Counted from the stretch's first letter, positions 56,101 through 59,339 are shown. The stretch: DNA of 64,000 bases from Acheta domesticus (GCA_031308135.1 JAHLJT010000631.1:215955773-216019772), one strand, 5' to 3'. The notes: generated by a model not told the origin, from the letters alone. Made by a program: numbers and translations.

Positions 56101-58825
56101 ACTTGGAGTAAATATTATTAACATATATATATATATTATTAACATATACATAATACATTATATAAATAATTCTTTAGTACGAAAAAATGTACTTTTGTTT
56201 AAAGTCTAGTTCTAAATAGAAAATTTATATTATTTTTGGTTTCTTATAAATAATGAGATCGAGTAAGTTGTTTTGCTGCAGTGTAGATGGCACAACAGTT
56301 ATTACTTTACCTAAGCTCACACTAATATAGGCATGTCGAGGTCGCGGGCAAGGTAATAAGCTTATTAGAGCTCGCGGGAAATACGTTCAGGGAAATTGGC
56401 GCGAGATTTAAAAGTCAGGGTTGTACAAAACTGTAGAGTCGCGGTACATCACTGGATACATGATCCATGGCAATCTTTTCGGGAAGTGAGTTGATAGTTA
56501 TTGATCCAAATTTAGCTATATTAATTCCCATTCTCCCTTTAAGACAAATAAATTATCCATTAAAATGAAATAATACATCACTCCGATTTCAGATTCGCAA
56601 TTGAGAGTAAAATTAAAAATATTCGCCGTTTTCCGGCGCACCATTACATTACTTTCTCTTCTTACGAAGTATTCGTAAGGCGAGTAAAAAAATGTATACA
56701 AAAGTACCTTTATTTTGTAATCCTGTTTACTTAAGAGTTATATAAAATCATGAACGCTCTACGTTCAGGCTAGAAAGTTTAATAAACAAATGTTATTGTC
56801 TGTTAAAAGTGCTGTCCATCCGTAAGCGAGAATTGTTAAATTTTAGAGACTTGTTAATTAATTCCACATTGTTGTTTAATACAATAAATAACTAGTAATA
56901 CAATAAATGATTTAATAAATCAACACAAAATGAAAACAAAGAAAGAATTTGCCATTCATATAAATTATTGTCCCTTAGCAAAGATGTTTTTATAAGGGAG
57001 AATTTAGTAAGAAAGTAAACACATCAAATAGTAATAAGTGGTACAATTCTTGTTTATTTGGTAGAAAAAGATGTGGTCAACATTTCTTCCTATGAAGCCA
57101 CTCTTTACCGCTTCGTAACGCTTCAGCTTGAGCATGTACACCCTCTCTGCATTTTAGGGGGAAATGAATGCGGAGTCAGGGAAAGTTGTCCGTGCCCGTA
57201 GGAACACCCGGCTCCCAGGCGGGCTAGTAGTAACTCAGGCTCCCCAGGTGGGCTAGTAGTTGACGAACCTGCACTAATACAAAAGTCTAGAAAACCATGA
57301 CTGTAACTCATGTTTTCTTCTATGTCTTAAAATATTTTACAGAACGTATGAAATGGATATTTGTTTATAATGCGAGTAGGATCAAAGTGATTTTTACAAA
57401 GGTCGAATGAGAACGGACTTTTGGATGAGATGAATTTTGAAGAAGTTACATTCGAGGACATTCGAGGTTCGAGGATTAATTCATTACGTAATTGATTATT
57501 TGATACGAACCTGGGTAAATTATTGAGCGTAGGAATTGGTTCTGGACTGTTTGGATTTTCTGAGGTTTGTTTTCGGAGCATTAATCCATATTGGGATTTC
57601 ATCTCTCAACTCACTTGCAATTGACTTCGATACCCTGTGAAGTTCTATGAGCCAGAGCGTTTCCTGTCACATGGGGTCAAAGAGAAAACACGGAGGCGTC
57701 TGGAGGGTTTCTTCGTCTAACCCCACGATTTCTTTAGTTTCTGAATCGCGCAACCCTGCTAACCATAGGTTTAAACAGACGGGCACAGGTAGGGCCACGG
57801 ACCCTCTGATCATCTTCAAAGGAGTTCCATGGCCGTACGTGATATTTTCTATTTTTTAAAATTATTTCTGTAAATACTTCCTTTCCCTTTTAAGCTGAGC
57901 ATCAGGGAATTTTTTAAAATTGTGTTTGTTTTAGGCCGCCCTAAAAGCATCTGAGTTCATTAGCAACCAATATTGTTTTATGTAAAAATAACACATTATT
58001 TTTCAAATTATATCATACAATTATTAATCACAATAATTAGTTCACAATAATCTAAATTATTTTGTCAAACCAGTAAAAAATATTTTTATACATTTGGGGA
58101 CGAGACTCTCCAGATCTGACAGAACTGTAAACAGCTCTGTAATAACCATTTGGATTTATTAATAGTTGTCATAAAAGATATAATGTAATTCTCTTTGTAA
58201 TTGATTTTATTTATTTACTAGTAAAATACGACATATAAATTTTAAAAAAAGTTCATTGGAAAAGGCGCCTAGAAATGTAGTTTATGTCTTCCTATTGTTT
58301 TAGATTGTGCACGCCTATACAGTTAGTTCAAATATCTAAGAGACAATTTGAAGTTGACTTCTTTATTGAATGAAATGATTATCAAGGTGTGCTTTGGTAA
58401 AAATTATGGATTCCTCTTGTTATTGACAGTCAAATGATATTCTTTTTTAAAATTCTTTATTTTATCTCTTAATGTTAGGACTTTTTTTTCTCCCTGAGCG
58501 TCCGCCTGCATTAACCCGTGCTTTGTGCGTGCCCCTCAGGTGGATGTACATGGTGCACCGGAAGGAGAACAAGCGCCTGGCGCTGGAGGCCAGCGCAGCG
58601 GAAGCCGCGTCGGCGCAGAAGGGCGCGGACGCCGTGGCCAACGGGCGCGCGGAGGCGGGGACGGGGGCGGCCGACGCCAAGGCCCCCTCCGACGGCGTCG
58701 TCAACTCCGCCTTCGACGCCAGCGGCGACGACGAGCCCGTCACCCCGCCGCCCGACTTCGACACCGCGGTGGCCAACGGCGGCGCCGTCAACAAGGCCTT
58801 CCAGACGGCCGAGGAAAAAGTCTGA
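1..58825 (+). CDS. SLC46 / proton-coupled folate transporter-like MFS protein, C-terminal half (spliced, 5'-partial)
   Basis: Spliced coding region join(1..91, 46233..46334, 46603..46740, 47343..47426, 49040..49196, 58540..58825), 858 nt, 285 residues plus TGA. Every junction is GT-AG and every phase matches (1,1,1,1,2). The product shows six hydrophobic segments: TM7 around residues 13-37 ending at a Gly-Glu pair, TM8 about 47-76, TM9 about 80-110, TM10 about 111-133, then TM11 and TM12 within about 145-197. A cytoplasmic tail of roughly 90 residues follows. The loop R-SIISKLVPADELGKVNSLFG between TM10 and TM11 fits the SLC46 family, whose members include the proton-coupled folate transporter and lysosomal or plasma-membrane SLC46A3-like proteins. 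SLC46 proteins are usually 450-500 residues, so TM1-6 should lie upstream. The family assignment is confident. The substrate is not: insects carry several SLC46 paralogues and nothing here fixes folate. The tail is unusually long, Ala/Asp-rich and low-complexity. Confidence 0.9.
92..2485. other. Intron 1, AT-rich, nothing recognised
   Basis: AT-rich sequence after the splice donor at 92. Short open frames on both strands are unrelated to each other and lack codon bias or recognisable domains. No repeat boundary or RNA gene was seen. Confidence 0.6.
2486..2840 (-). mobile_element. tRNA-derived SINE-like element with ATT/AAT tail
   Basis: On the minus strand, near 2830-2765, there is a tRNA-like head with a box B match (GGTTTGAATCC) and a plausible box A (TTGGCGCCGTCG). 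It runs through about 230 bases of body and ends in an (AAT)n tract at 2486-2539. Head, body and simple-repeat tail in this order are the layout of a tRNA-derived SINE. The leucine run translated from the ATT tract is an artefact of the repeat. Confidence 0.5.
3013..3164. repeat. Tandem duplication, 63-bp unit carrying an ATT microsatellite
   Basis: Two near-identical 63-bp units, each an (ATT)n run followed by ATAATTTTGTTTAACGCTTA and then CCATCTACGTATCTAC, with a third partial ATT run at 3142-3164. The offset between matching ATAATTTT blocks (3042 and 3105) sets the period. Confidence 0.85.
3165..3769. other. Intron 1, nothing recognised
   Basis: Mixed-composition stretch with one short open frame (3320-3592) that shows no domain or splice support. 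Confidence 0.5.
3770..4330. repeat. Diverged copy of an AT-rich interspersed repeat family
   Basis: The blocks GTAGCTGTAGGACATC, GAAAATCAGACC and a run of ACAGACA-type motifs followed by ACAAACGGACAGGCG recur in the same order in the copies at 32490-35180 (there GTAGTTGTAGGAAGAC, GAAATGAGACCTGC and the GTCTGTCTGTCCG block). Divergence is high. No coding capacity is seen. Confidence 0.45.
4331..5440. other. Intron 1, AT-rich, nothing recognised
   Basis: No repeat boundary, RNA gene or plausible exon was found. Confidence 0.5.
5445..5700 (+). mobile_element. tRNA-like fragment, possibly a SINE head
   Basis: A moderately GC-rich patch in AT-rich DNA with a box B match (CAGTTCGAGACCC, near 5596) about 50 bases after a weak box A-like sequence. 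No full cloverleaf can be drawn, so this is not called a tRNA gene. Confidence 0.3.
5701..9534. other. Intron 1, AT-rich, mostly featureless
   Basis: The only structure noted is a short tract (7195-7290) that resembles 47170-47260 in order and wording (TATTTGGCATTT, GTCCGA, CCTA, GGTGT, CTCA). The rest shows no gene or clear repeat. Confidence 0.5.
9535..9985 (-). mobile_element. SINE family copy A (tRNA-derived)
   Basis: Read on the minus strand: box B-like AGTTCGAGTCACGG near the head, the conserved block GGAGGAGAATTCTAGCAGCC, a CA-rich stretch expanded to a long AC/GT microsatellite (9691-9718), and a tail with TAGGTCGGCGCCGGAA. The same block order is found in eight other places in the window. 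Confidence 0.75.
9691..9718. repeat. (GT)n microsatellite inside SINE copy A
   Basis: Uninterrupted GT run of 28 bases. It occupies the position where other family copies carry only a short TTACACACA motif, so it has probably grown from the SINE body. Confidence 0.9.
9955..10140. other. GC-rich island
   Basis: CpG-dense patch adjoining the head of SINE copy A. Two overlapping + strand frames are open, but neither has splice or domain support. Confidence 0.4.
10141..12803. other. Intron 1, no gene recognised
   Basis: AT-rich, with a modestly GC-rich patch at 12005-12200. Overlapping frames around 10907-11291 and 12007-12304 are open on more than one frame or strand and show no domain, which argues against coding. 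Confidence 0.5.
12808..13442. mobile_element. Non-autonomous piggyBac-like DNA transposon (MITE), 635 bp
   Basis: Both ends abut TTAA (12804-12807 and 13443-13446). The element starts CCC and ends GGG, with terminal inverted repeats CCCyCCGGCGGGCrCGT (CCCCCCGGCGGGCACGT left; CCCTCCGGCGGGCGCGT read from the right). TTAA target duplication with CCC..GGG ends is the hallmark of the piggyBac superfamily. Subterminal motifs of the form GGCACTCsGTrCCGCA recur near the left end, in the middle (about 13008) and near the right end. No transposase frame is present. Confidence 0.82.
13447..15119. other. Intron 1, nothing recognised
   Basis: AT-rich, no repeat boundary or plausible exon. Confidence 0.5.
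15120..15540. other. CpG-rich island
   Basis: GC-rich patch with many CpG dinucleotides and frames open on both strands, as expected of stop-poor GC-rich DNA. It could be regulatory DNA or part of a repeat. I see no splice-supported exon. Confidence 0.45.
15655..15920 (+). mobile_element. 3' end of a non-LTR retrotransposon-like repeat between two (TAA)n tracts
   Basis: Between (TAA)n runs at 15655-15686 and 15888-15920, a + strand frame from about 15697 reads AELQLKKGLYIQLQKIVILD and continues TCNIVRKFLN to a stop at about 15799. This looks like the last residues of a retroelement polyprotein, followed by a short 3' region ending in a trinucleotide tail. It is a remnant only; the class is inferred from the layout. 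Confidence 0.45.
15921..16744. other. Intron 1, AT-rich, nothing recognised
   Basis: No repeat boundary, RNA gene or splice-supported frame; the 16300-16611 open frame has no domain. Confidence 0.5.
16745..17225 (+). mobile_element. SINE family copy B
   Basis: The + strand head has box B-like GGGTTTGAGTTTCC (about 16808). Then come ACATAGCTAGG, the GGCGGCCGGTGACTCTGATC block and a long CA-rich simple repeat (16991-17058). The tail has GTAGGTCGGTGTCGGAT and ends in ACCGCCACTTTCTG. Block order matches the other copies. Confidence 0.75.
16991..17058. repeat. CA-rich microsatellite inside SINE copy B
   Basis: Interrupted (CA)n with two internal CGTAAA units and one ATACA. It lies at the same point of the SINE body as the simple repeats in copies A, H, F and I. 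Confidence 0.85.
17330..17625. other. CpG-rich island with (GGC)n
   Basis: GC-rich patch holding about 16 GGC triplets (17378-17427), which translate as poly-Ala or poly-Pro depending on frame and strand. The tract is open in several frames, so none is called coding. Slippage-prone GGC runs are often found near promoters or in 5' UTRs, but no transcript evidence exists here. Confidence 0.5.
17626..19329. other. Intron 1, AT-rich, one short hairpin
   Basis: Featureless except for a perfect inverted repeat at 18846-18882, listed separately. Confidence 0.5.
18846..18882. repeat. Perfect 16-bp inverted repeat with 5-nt loop
   Basis: TTCCTTACTGAATACC and GGTATTCAGTAAGGAA are exact reverse complements separated by ATTAA. 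They are followed by a short direct repeat (AATTTCATCGTAATACCATT then AGGATTTCATC). Confidence 0.8.
19330..19574. other. CpG-rich flank of the minisatellite
   Basis: GC-rich, non-repetitive DNA directly preceding the 16-bp array, similar in composition to the flank at 21030-21215. The array therefore appears to have arisen inside a CpG island. Confidence 0.5.
19575..21030. repeat. GC-rich minisatellite, 16-bp unit (GGGCGGGCGAGCGAAC)
   Basis: About 90 units. From about 19610 to 20210 units are close to the consensus, with variants such as GGGTGGGCGAGCGAAC and GGGCGGGAGAGCGAAC. From 20210 to 21030 the array decays to a looser GGGCGGGCGAGT-like texture. Because 16 is not a multiple of 3, three units make a 16-residue repeat in every frame. 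This explains long Arg/Gly/Glu/Ala-rich frames on + and Arg/Pro/Ser-rich frames on minus; they are not genes. Confidence 0.93.
21031..21215. other. CpG-rich flank of the minisatellite
   Basis: Non-repetitive GC-rich sequence that ends abruptly in AT-rich intron near 21215. Possibly the original CpG island that nucleated the array. Confidence 0.45.
21216..22789. other. Intron 1, AT-rich, contains only the tRNA-Trp gene
   Basis: Apart from the tRNA and a poly(T) run at about 21793-21805, nothing is recognised. Confidence 0.5.
21695..21766 (-). tRNA. tRNA-Trp (anticodon CCA)
   Basis: Read on the minus strand, 72 nt fold into a complete cloverleaf. The acceptor stem is GACTCCG/CGGGGTC with one T-G pair. 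The D arm is GCGC-AACGGTA-GCGC. The anticodon arm is TCTGA-CTCCAGA-TCAGA, with CCA in the centre. The variable loop is AGGTT and the T arm is GCGTG-TTCGAAT-CACGT. Boxes A and B are intact, there is no intron, and a TTTT pol III stop follows within ten bases of the 3' end. The sequence matches the usual arthropod tRNA-Trp pattern. It sits antisense inside the 46 kb intron of the transporter and shows no decay, so it is probably functional. Confidence 0.93.
22790..23393. mobile_element. Non-autonomous pogo/Tigger-like DNA transposon, 604 bp
   Basis: The left end CAGTAGAACCTCGTTAACCC and the right end, read inward, CAGCAGAACCTCTTTAACCC form a 20-bp inverted repeat with two mismatches. The left end is preceded by TA, the expected target; the right flank is TG, a decayed TA. 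A subterminal match (CGGGTTACCC against CTGGGTTATCC) extends the similarity. These ends are typical of the pogo/Tigger branch of Tc1/mariner. No transposase is present, and the interior carries a different repeat module (22921-23010). Confidence 0.78.
22921..23010 (+). repeat. GAAACGTC..GCGGCGTC..GGACAGCCAA repeat module, copy 1
   Basis: Blocks in order: AAGATGATTGAAACGTCAGC, CGACGCGGCGTC, AGGACAGCCAAGAACATTC, CAAGCCGCGGAAA. The same order recurs at 39481-39568 on + and 49491-49580 on minus. The module sits inside the pogo-like element. Confidence 0.7.
23394..24427. other. Intron 1, with a CpG-rich patch at 24005-24245
   Basis: The GC-rich patch is open in several frames on both strands, with no domain or splice support. 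The remainder is AT-rich and featureless. Confidence 0.45.
24428..24885 (-). mobile_element. SINE family copy C
   Basis: On the minus strand: CGACGCCAGAC-type tail region, the Ser/Arg-free body with CTAGCGACCGGCGTCTCTGA, and AGGAGGAACATCGCCACCTC at the 3' end. The same blocks appear in the same order in copies F and I; the head boxes are weak. Confidence 0.7.
24985..25190 (+). mobile_element. tRNA-like SINE fragment of another family
   Basis: Box B match GTTCGAATCCTGCG (about 25029) some 45 bases after a box A-like GCAAGGCAGTAGTAC, followed by a non-tRNA body. It ends at the hAT-like element's target duplication, suggesting the hAT element landed at or near its 3' end. Confidence 0.4.
25199..25975. 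mobile_element. Non-autonomous hAT-like DNA transposon, 777 bp
   Basis: The ends are exact 14-bp inverted repeats, CAGTGGCGTAGCGT at the left and ACGCTACGCCACTG at the right. The flanks are 8-bp target duplications with one mismatch: GAATCCTA (25191-25198) and GCATCCTA (25976-25983). A CAGTGGCG-type terminus with an 8-bp duplication is diagnostic of the hAT superfamily. A subterminal GGGGATGCT occurs near both ends. Internal frames do not resemble a hAT transposase, so the copy is non-autonomous. Confidence 0.9.
25984..27239. other. Intron 1, no element recognised
   Basis: Mixed composition; frames around 26291-26622 lack domains. Part could be old repeat DNA, but no boundary is visible. Confidence 0.45.
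27240..27515 (+). mobile_element. SINE family copy D (3'-truncated)
   Basis: The + strand head contains CTGTCCGACAGGTCCTAG and a degenerate box B (GTGAGTTCCGATGG). It is followed by GTAGCTAGGTCGAATTC, TCCAGCGGTCGGCAGCTCTG and the pyrimidine-rich CTCGCCTTACACAAACC stretch. The conserved tail block is missing, and another SINE begins about 25 bases later. Confidence 0.65.
27541..27800 (+). mobile_element. Second SINE family, tRNA-derived, inserted next to copy D
   Basis: Good box A (AGTGGCGCAGTGCGTAG, about 27544) and box B (GGATTCAATGTCC, about 27588), then a body with GGTTTTCGTGGTTTCCCTTC and CAGGCGAATGCTGGGATGG. This body type is seen in tRNA-derived SINEs of several insect groups. The tRNA-like head lies about 25 bases from the truncated end of copy D, indicating nested or adjacent insertion. 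Confidence 0.65.
27801..30121. other. Intron 1, with GC patch 29310-29420 and an ATT microsatellite at 29791-29815
   Basis: No gene was recognised. The GC-rich patch contains a C-run and CpG cluster. The 28686-28967 minus frame has no domain or splice support. Confidence 0.45.
30122..30149. repeat. (AT)n microsatellite
   Basis: Uninterrupted AT run directly abutting the left end of the LTR-like element. Confidence 0.9.
30150..31367. mobile_element. Solo-LTR-like element, 1.2 kb
   Basis: Begins TGTAACGGACC and ends ..TTCGTTACA, giving the TG..CA ends and short TGTAACG/CGTTACA inverted repeat typical of LTRs. Inside are two GTACAATAAA poly(A)-signal-like motifs (about 30203 and 30275), a GC-rich block (30430-30540) and an (AT)n run (31278-31318). 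No clear target duplication is seen, since the left flank is (AT)n and the right flank reads AATTT. A solo LTR fits best; a TIR element with the same ends is the alternative. Confidence 0.45.
31278..31318. repeat. (AT)n microsatellite inside the LTR-like element
   Basis: Uninterrupted TA/AT run of about 40 bases near the element's right end. Confidence 0.9.
31368..32140. other. Intron 1, AT-rich, nothing firm
   Basis: A phrase near 31828 (CCGTTTTTAAGAGAATGGGG) resembles the internal unit of the 32490-35180 repeats, but the match is too short to call. Confidence 0.4.
32141..32188. repeat. (GT)n microsatellite
   Basis: GT run of 48 bases with a single GTCT interruption. Confidence 0.92.
32490..33330. 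repeat. Left arm of a large imperfect inverted repeat (AT-rich repeat family)
   Basis: Matches the reverse complement of 34255-35170 through many ordered blocks. Examples are ACCTGCACCATTCTCTTAAA, CATGTAAAGTACC, GGTTTCAAATTCCAGGGG, ATCAATCGATCTTTTGG, CTGGATTTATC and GTCAAAAATTCGCCGTTTT. No coding frame. The arms are diverged, so this is not a young palindrome. Confidence 0.75.
33955..34250. repeat. Partial third copy of the AT-rich repeat between the arms
   Basis: Same orientation as the right arm: AAAATCGATTGACGG, GTCTGTCTGTCCGTCC, GCGGCTAAACCGT, GATATTCCCCGATC, CACCTTGAATTTTAATCAG and GGGAGTATTTTACATGAAGC line up with 34412-34590. Confidence 0.75.
34255..35180. repeat. Right arm of the inverted repeat, with a ~315-bp internal tandem repeat
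   Basis: Inverted relative to 32490-33330. Inside it, the blocks GCGCAGGTCTCAT (34681) and GTGCAGGTCTCAT (34996), and CGGCGTCTTCCTACAACT and CGGTGTCTTCCTACAACT, then TAAGGTCA, recur at a spacing of about 315 bp. The family is therefore built of tandem units. Confidence 0.7.
35181..36164. other. Intron 1, AT-rich, nothing recognised
   Basis: No repeat boundary or exon candidate. Confidence 0.5.
36165..36600 (-). mobile_element. SINE family copy E (diverged)
   Basis: On minus, the blocks are the GTCGGTACCGGATCTCACAT tail, TCTAGCGAACGGATATTTTT, TTCGAACTCAACTTC and GGGTTCGACAGCCGACTGTG near the head. Order is conserved and divergence is higher than for F and I. Confidence 0.6.
36601..38984. other. 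Intron 1, with a GC-rich patch at 36770-36995
   Basis: The GC-rich patch is open on three overlapping minus-strand frames without domain support. The remainder is AT-rich; 38200-38640 may be an old copy of the AT-rich repeat family but cannot be aligned with confidence. Confidence 0.4.
38985..39130 (-). mobile_element. tRNA-derived SINE head, third type
   Basis: Read on minus: CCGGCCTGGATGGCCAAGGT (box A region), then GAGTTCGAGTCCTGTCTTGG (box B), then a body toward 38985. Box spacing fits a tRNA promoter. Part of the head is included in the 199-bp duplication that follows. Confidence 0.55.
39081..39464. repeat. Near-identical 199-bp tandem duplication
   Basis: 39081-39279 and 39280-39464 are almost base-for-base copies; one clear difference is AAAGAGCG against AAATAGCG. 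The unit starts GCGCTGAGCTAATACACGCT and ends near TTGGCTATCCGGA. Such low divergence indicates a very recent event or an assembly artefact. Confidence 0.9.
39481..39568 (+). repeat. GAAACGTy..GCGGCGTC..GGACAGCCAA repeat module, copy 2
   Basis: Blocks: CTGAGGAAGGTCGCCGAAAC, GTTGG, TTGGACGCGGCGTCTCCGG, ACAGCCAAATACTGAC, GCAGCCGCGGAAACC. The order matches copies at 22921-23010 and 49491-49580. Confidence 0.75.
39569..40432. other. Intron 1, nothing recognised
   Basis: Only short unrelated frames; no repeat boundary. Confidence 0.45.
40500..40620. repeat. Foldback hairpin followed by an ACGTCGGCAC module fragment
   Basis: The arm at 40500-40537 (ATTTATCGTGGTCTTCTTCA then GGTGAGAAGAGCCAAGGA) pairs imperfectly with 40551-40589 (TCCTTAGGCTCTTC then AACCCTGTCGAAGACCATGA, TAAAT). 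It is followed by AAAACGTCGGCACCAGAGTC and ACGCGCCACCCGGGCA, a degenerate version of the GAAACGTC module. Confidence 0.6.
40621..41849. other. Intron 1, probable old repeat DNA at 41505-41850
   Basis: No gene was recognised. The 41505-41850 stretch has composition and phrases typical of decayed SINE bodies (GAGACTCAGGCCATTAGGCC, GGATCTTTTACATGC), but no second copy in this window confirms it. Confidence 0.35.
41850..42250 (+). promoter_or_regulatory. CpG island, candidate alternative promoter / first exon
   Basis: Strongly GC- and CpG-rich block. Just downstream, an ATG at 42199 opens a 24-codon frame (MSAVANSAWKAAGSYFAHFG, MVVY) that runs to a consensus splice donor GTGAGT. Joined to the next transporter exon at 46233, the phase is wrong (0 into 2), so it would not make an N-terminal variant of the transporter by simple splicing. 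It may be a non-coding first exon, belong to another transcript, or be chance. No TATA-like element is evident. Confidence 0.25.
42305..42800 (-). mobile_element. SINE family copy F (best-preserved head)
   Basis: On minus: GGCTGAGGTGGATCAGGGCA (box A region), then GGGTTCGAGTCCTGACGG (box B). Next come CTAGGTAGG, TGTCTGGAGGAGAATTCTAG and CGGTCGGATGCACTAATAAT. A short TTACACACACA precedes the tail, which is GTAAGTCGGCGCCGGATATC followed by CCACCTCCCGCAATAAAAAC. This copy shows the tRNA-derived origin most clearly. Confidence 0.82.
43115..43195 (+). mobile_element. SINE family copy G (3' tail only)
   Basis: GATAGGTCGACGCCGGATCT, CGCCATTCAGTGGGGGAAGA and CACATCCGGCGATAAAAATG match the tails of copies F, H and I. 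The rest of the element is absent, which is unusual because LINE-driven insertions normally lose the 5' end and keep the 3' tail, as here. Confidence 0.7.
43196..44639. other. Intron 1, no supported gene
   Basis: Holds a minus-strand candidate exon (43985-44209), discussed in the findings; otherwise nothing is recognised. Confidence 0.4.
44640..45075 (+). mobile_element. SINE family copy H
   Basis: The + strand reads GATAGCTAGGTCGAGTTTAG, GGAGAAGAATTCTAGCGGCC, GGCTGCTCTGATCAGTAGTT, TTTATTTACACACACACACA, CTAGGTCGGCGCCGTATCTC and a GATAAAAACATGG end. The head boxes are degenerate. Confidence 0.78.
45076..46232. other. End of intron 1
   Basis: AT-rich. The last ~100 bases carry the pyrimidine-biased acceptor of coding segment 2. 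A minus-strand block at 45604-45700 resembles the one at 43985-44209; see the findings. Confidence 0.45.
46233..46334 (+). CDS. SLC46-like transporter, coding segment 2 (end of TM7, loop, TM8)
   Basis: The exon is preceded by acceptor CACAG and followed by donor GTAAGT; it is 102 nt, phase 1 to phase 1. The first split codon completes the Gly of a Gly-Glu pair, giving GEMAVMYLFTRYRFNWNEVD. The aromatic/charged loop before the next helix (YRFNWNEVDFSIF) is characteristic of SLC46 proteins between TM7 and TM8. Confidence 0.9.
46603..46740 (+). CDS. SLC46-like transporter, coding segment 3 (TM8 to TM9)
   Basis: The exon is 138 nt with acceptor TTGCAG and donor GTAAGA. It reads TMVSVGVFSHMLKIDDALIG and continues through a second helix ending at DWMIYLG. 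The short charged loop KIDD separates the two predicted membrane segments. Only 268 bp separate it from the previous exon, in contrast to the 46 kb intron before that. Confidence 0.9.
47343..47426 (+). CDS. SLC46-like transporter, coding segment 4 (TM10)
   Basis: The exon is 84 nt with acceptor TTACAG and donor GTAAGC, phase 1 to 1. It encodes PIVEILNGTSFIAMRSIISK followed by LVPADELG. The R-S-x-x-S-K-L-V stretch and the acidic D-E-L-G that continues into K-V are among the most conserved cytosolic-loop features of the SLC46 family. Confidence 0.9.
47427..49039. other. Intron 4 of the transporter gene
   Basis: 1.6 kb of AT-rich DNA with a degenerate AT palindrome at about 47740-47820 and repeated TTAGCTAAT phrases near 48330-48370. 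No element or exon is recognised. Confidence 0.5.
49040..49196 (+). CDS. SLC46-like transporter, coding segment 5 (TM11 to TM12)
   Basis: The exon is 157 nt, with acceptor GTGCGCAG and donor GTGAGT. It reads KVNSLFGVCEALMPLVYGPM, then a Tyr/Thr-rich extracellular loop and a final Gly/Ala/Leu-rich helix ending in LPAVLIF. It leaves two bases of a Leu codon (phase 2). The exon is much richer in GC, especially at third positions, than its flanking introns. Confidence 0.9.
49245..49420 (+). repeat. Interspersed repeat shared with 52620-52815
   Basis: Ordered blocks AAATGTTACAAACTTCTACA, GGTCACATTT, GATGAACA, GTAGACAACTTTATGCACCG and GGCGTTTG correspond to AAATGTTACAAGTTTCTACG, TGATCACATTT, GACGAACA, TAGGCAACTTATCCCGCATC and GGTGTTCG. 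It begins about 50 bases after the donor of coding segment 5. Confidence 0.65.
49491..49580 (-). repeat. GAAACGTC..GCGGCGTC..GGCAGCCAA repeat module, copy 3
   Basis: On minus: ATCAAGATGACAGGCGAAAC, GTCATCCTCTCAGCC, AACGCGGCGTCACCCGGGCA, GCCAAGAAGACAAGGACTC, GAGCCGCGGAAGC. It is in opposite orientation to copies 1 and 2. Confidence 0.72.
49620..49806. mobile_element. Foldback MITE, nearly full-length palindrome
   Basis: The left arm from 49631 (GCGATTTTCGTAACTTTGTC, CCTGGCAGGAATCAGCTGTT, CATCCAATCAGGAG) is the near reverse complement of the right arm ending at 49795. The centre contains GTGACGTCACTATGGTGACG. Total about 165-187 bp, no coding capacity. The layout fits a small foldback MITE; the superfamily cannot be set because the outer ends and target duplication are blurred. 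Confidence 0.8.
49807..52009. other. Intron 5, mostly featureless
   Basis: Includes 50690-50880, which resembles 58070-58320 (TTTTATTTATTTACCAGTAA against TTTTATTTATTTACTAGTAA, then ATGGAAAAAT against TTGGAAAAGG and CCAAGAA against CCTAGAA). This suggests two decayed copies of one repeat. No gene is recognised. Confidence 0.45.
52010..52290. other. CpG-rich island in intron 5
   Basis: GC-rich, CpG-dense, open on both strands. A small palindromic GTGGCACGAGTGCCAC follows at about 52421. No exon support. Confidence 0.45.
52620..52815 (+). repeat. Second copy of the interspersed repeat at 49245-49420
   Basis: Same orientation and same block order as the copy beside coding segment 5; diverged by point changes and short indels. 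Confidence 0.6.
52816..55214. other. Intron 5, AT-rich, nothing recognised
   Basis: No repeat boundary, RNA gene or exon candidate. Confidence 0.5.
55215..55710 (-). mobile_element. SINE family copy I
   Basis: On minus: AAGGTGGCTCAGGACATTAC (box A), GAGGGTTCAAGATCCGACAG (box B), TAGGTCGAATTCAGCCACTG, TCTGGAGGAGAATTCTAGCG, TCTTACACACACTTACACTT, TAGATCGGCGCCGGATCTTG and CCGCTACCTCCCGCTACTAC. All blocks are present in order, so this is a near-full-length copy. Confidence 0.82.
56340..57290 (+). mobile_element. Unclassified ~0.95 kb interspersed element, copy 1
   Basis: Aligns in direct orientation with 62337-63123. Shared blocks include GTCGCGGGCAAGGTAA, ACTGGATACATG, TTAAAATGAAATAATACATC, TTATTTTGTAATCCT, TCTACGTTCAGG, TATAAGGGAGAATTTAGTAA and TGTACACCC, followed by a GC-rich end. 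Copy 1 has extra sequence near 56392-56450, a short insertion at about 56620-56690 and an internal ~30-bp duplication (CCCAGG..GGGCTAGTAGT, 57209-57262). No coding frame; possibly a non-autonomous DNA element or LTR. Confidence 0.75.
57291..58539. other. End of intron 5
   Basis: AT-rich, with the possible repeat at 58070-58320 (see 49807-52009). The final acceptor has a pyrimidine tract ending CCCCTCAG. Confidence 0.45.
58540..58825 (+). CDS. SLC46-like transporter, terminal coding segment (end of TM12 and cytoplasmic tail)
   Basis: The acceptor is a pyrimidine-rich tract ending CCCCTCAG. One base completes the split Leu codon; the frame then reads WMYMVHRKENKRLALEA and an Ala/Asp/Gly/Asn-rich tail to TGA at 58823-58825. 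The basic cluster HRKENKR directly after the last helix marks the cytosolic side. The tail contains two related blocks, VNSAFDASGDDE and VNKAFQTAEEKV, the second at the extreme C terminus. The segment is very GC-rich, so opposite-strand and shifted frames are also open there; those are shadows. Confidence 0.88.
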
Positions 58826-59339
58826 AGGACACAACTGTGATAAGACGGAACTTGTCTTTTTTTTTATTTTTAGATTGGGGTGTAGCTCGCGAGGATGCAT
58901 ATTAGTATGCTCGGAAGTTTTATTTATTTAGAGGGGCCAGTGTTTCTTTCAGTAATACTACACAAACACGAGCAATTCTTGCCATTTGCATTCTAATCGT
59001 AGAAGTTGCTTCCTACGACGTTTTGCAGAGGTGCGAATTTCTGAAGCAAATACTTGCTTTTATTGTATGTTATTTTTCATTCGAAACAATCGTCGGCTGA
59101 TACATTTGAACGAACATAACCTATATCAAATAACTTCAAGATCTTTCCATAAGAAGAGCTTCAGGAAAGGAAGAGTTTCAATGCAATACTTTTGTTGCTC
59201 TTAAAACAATGCTTTCTGAAAATTGATGTATGTATTGTAAGTTCGCTGTATTTCTTTTTGCCATTAGAGATATTTTTATTGTTACCAACCACCCACCGTA
59301 GTGTAAATATAACCGCAAACTCATTGTTACATAATTAAA

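Noticed and set aside
58518..58931. Overlapping frames of 137, 129 and 126 residues across the last exon
   Set aside because: They are shadows of the GC-rich terminal transporter exon, which is fixed by splice phase with the upstream exon.
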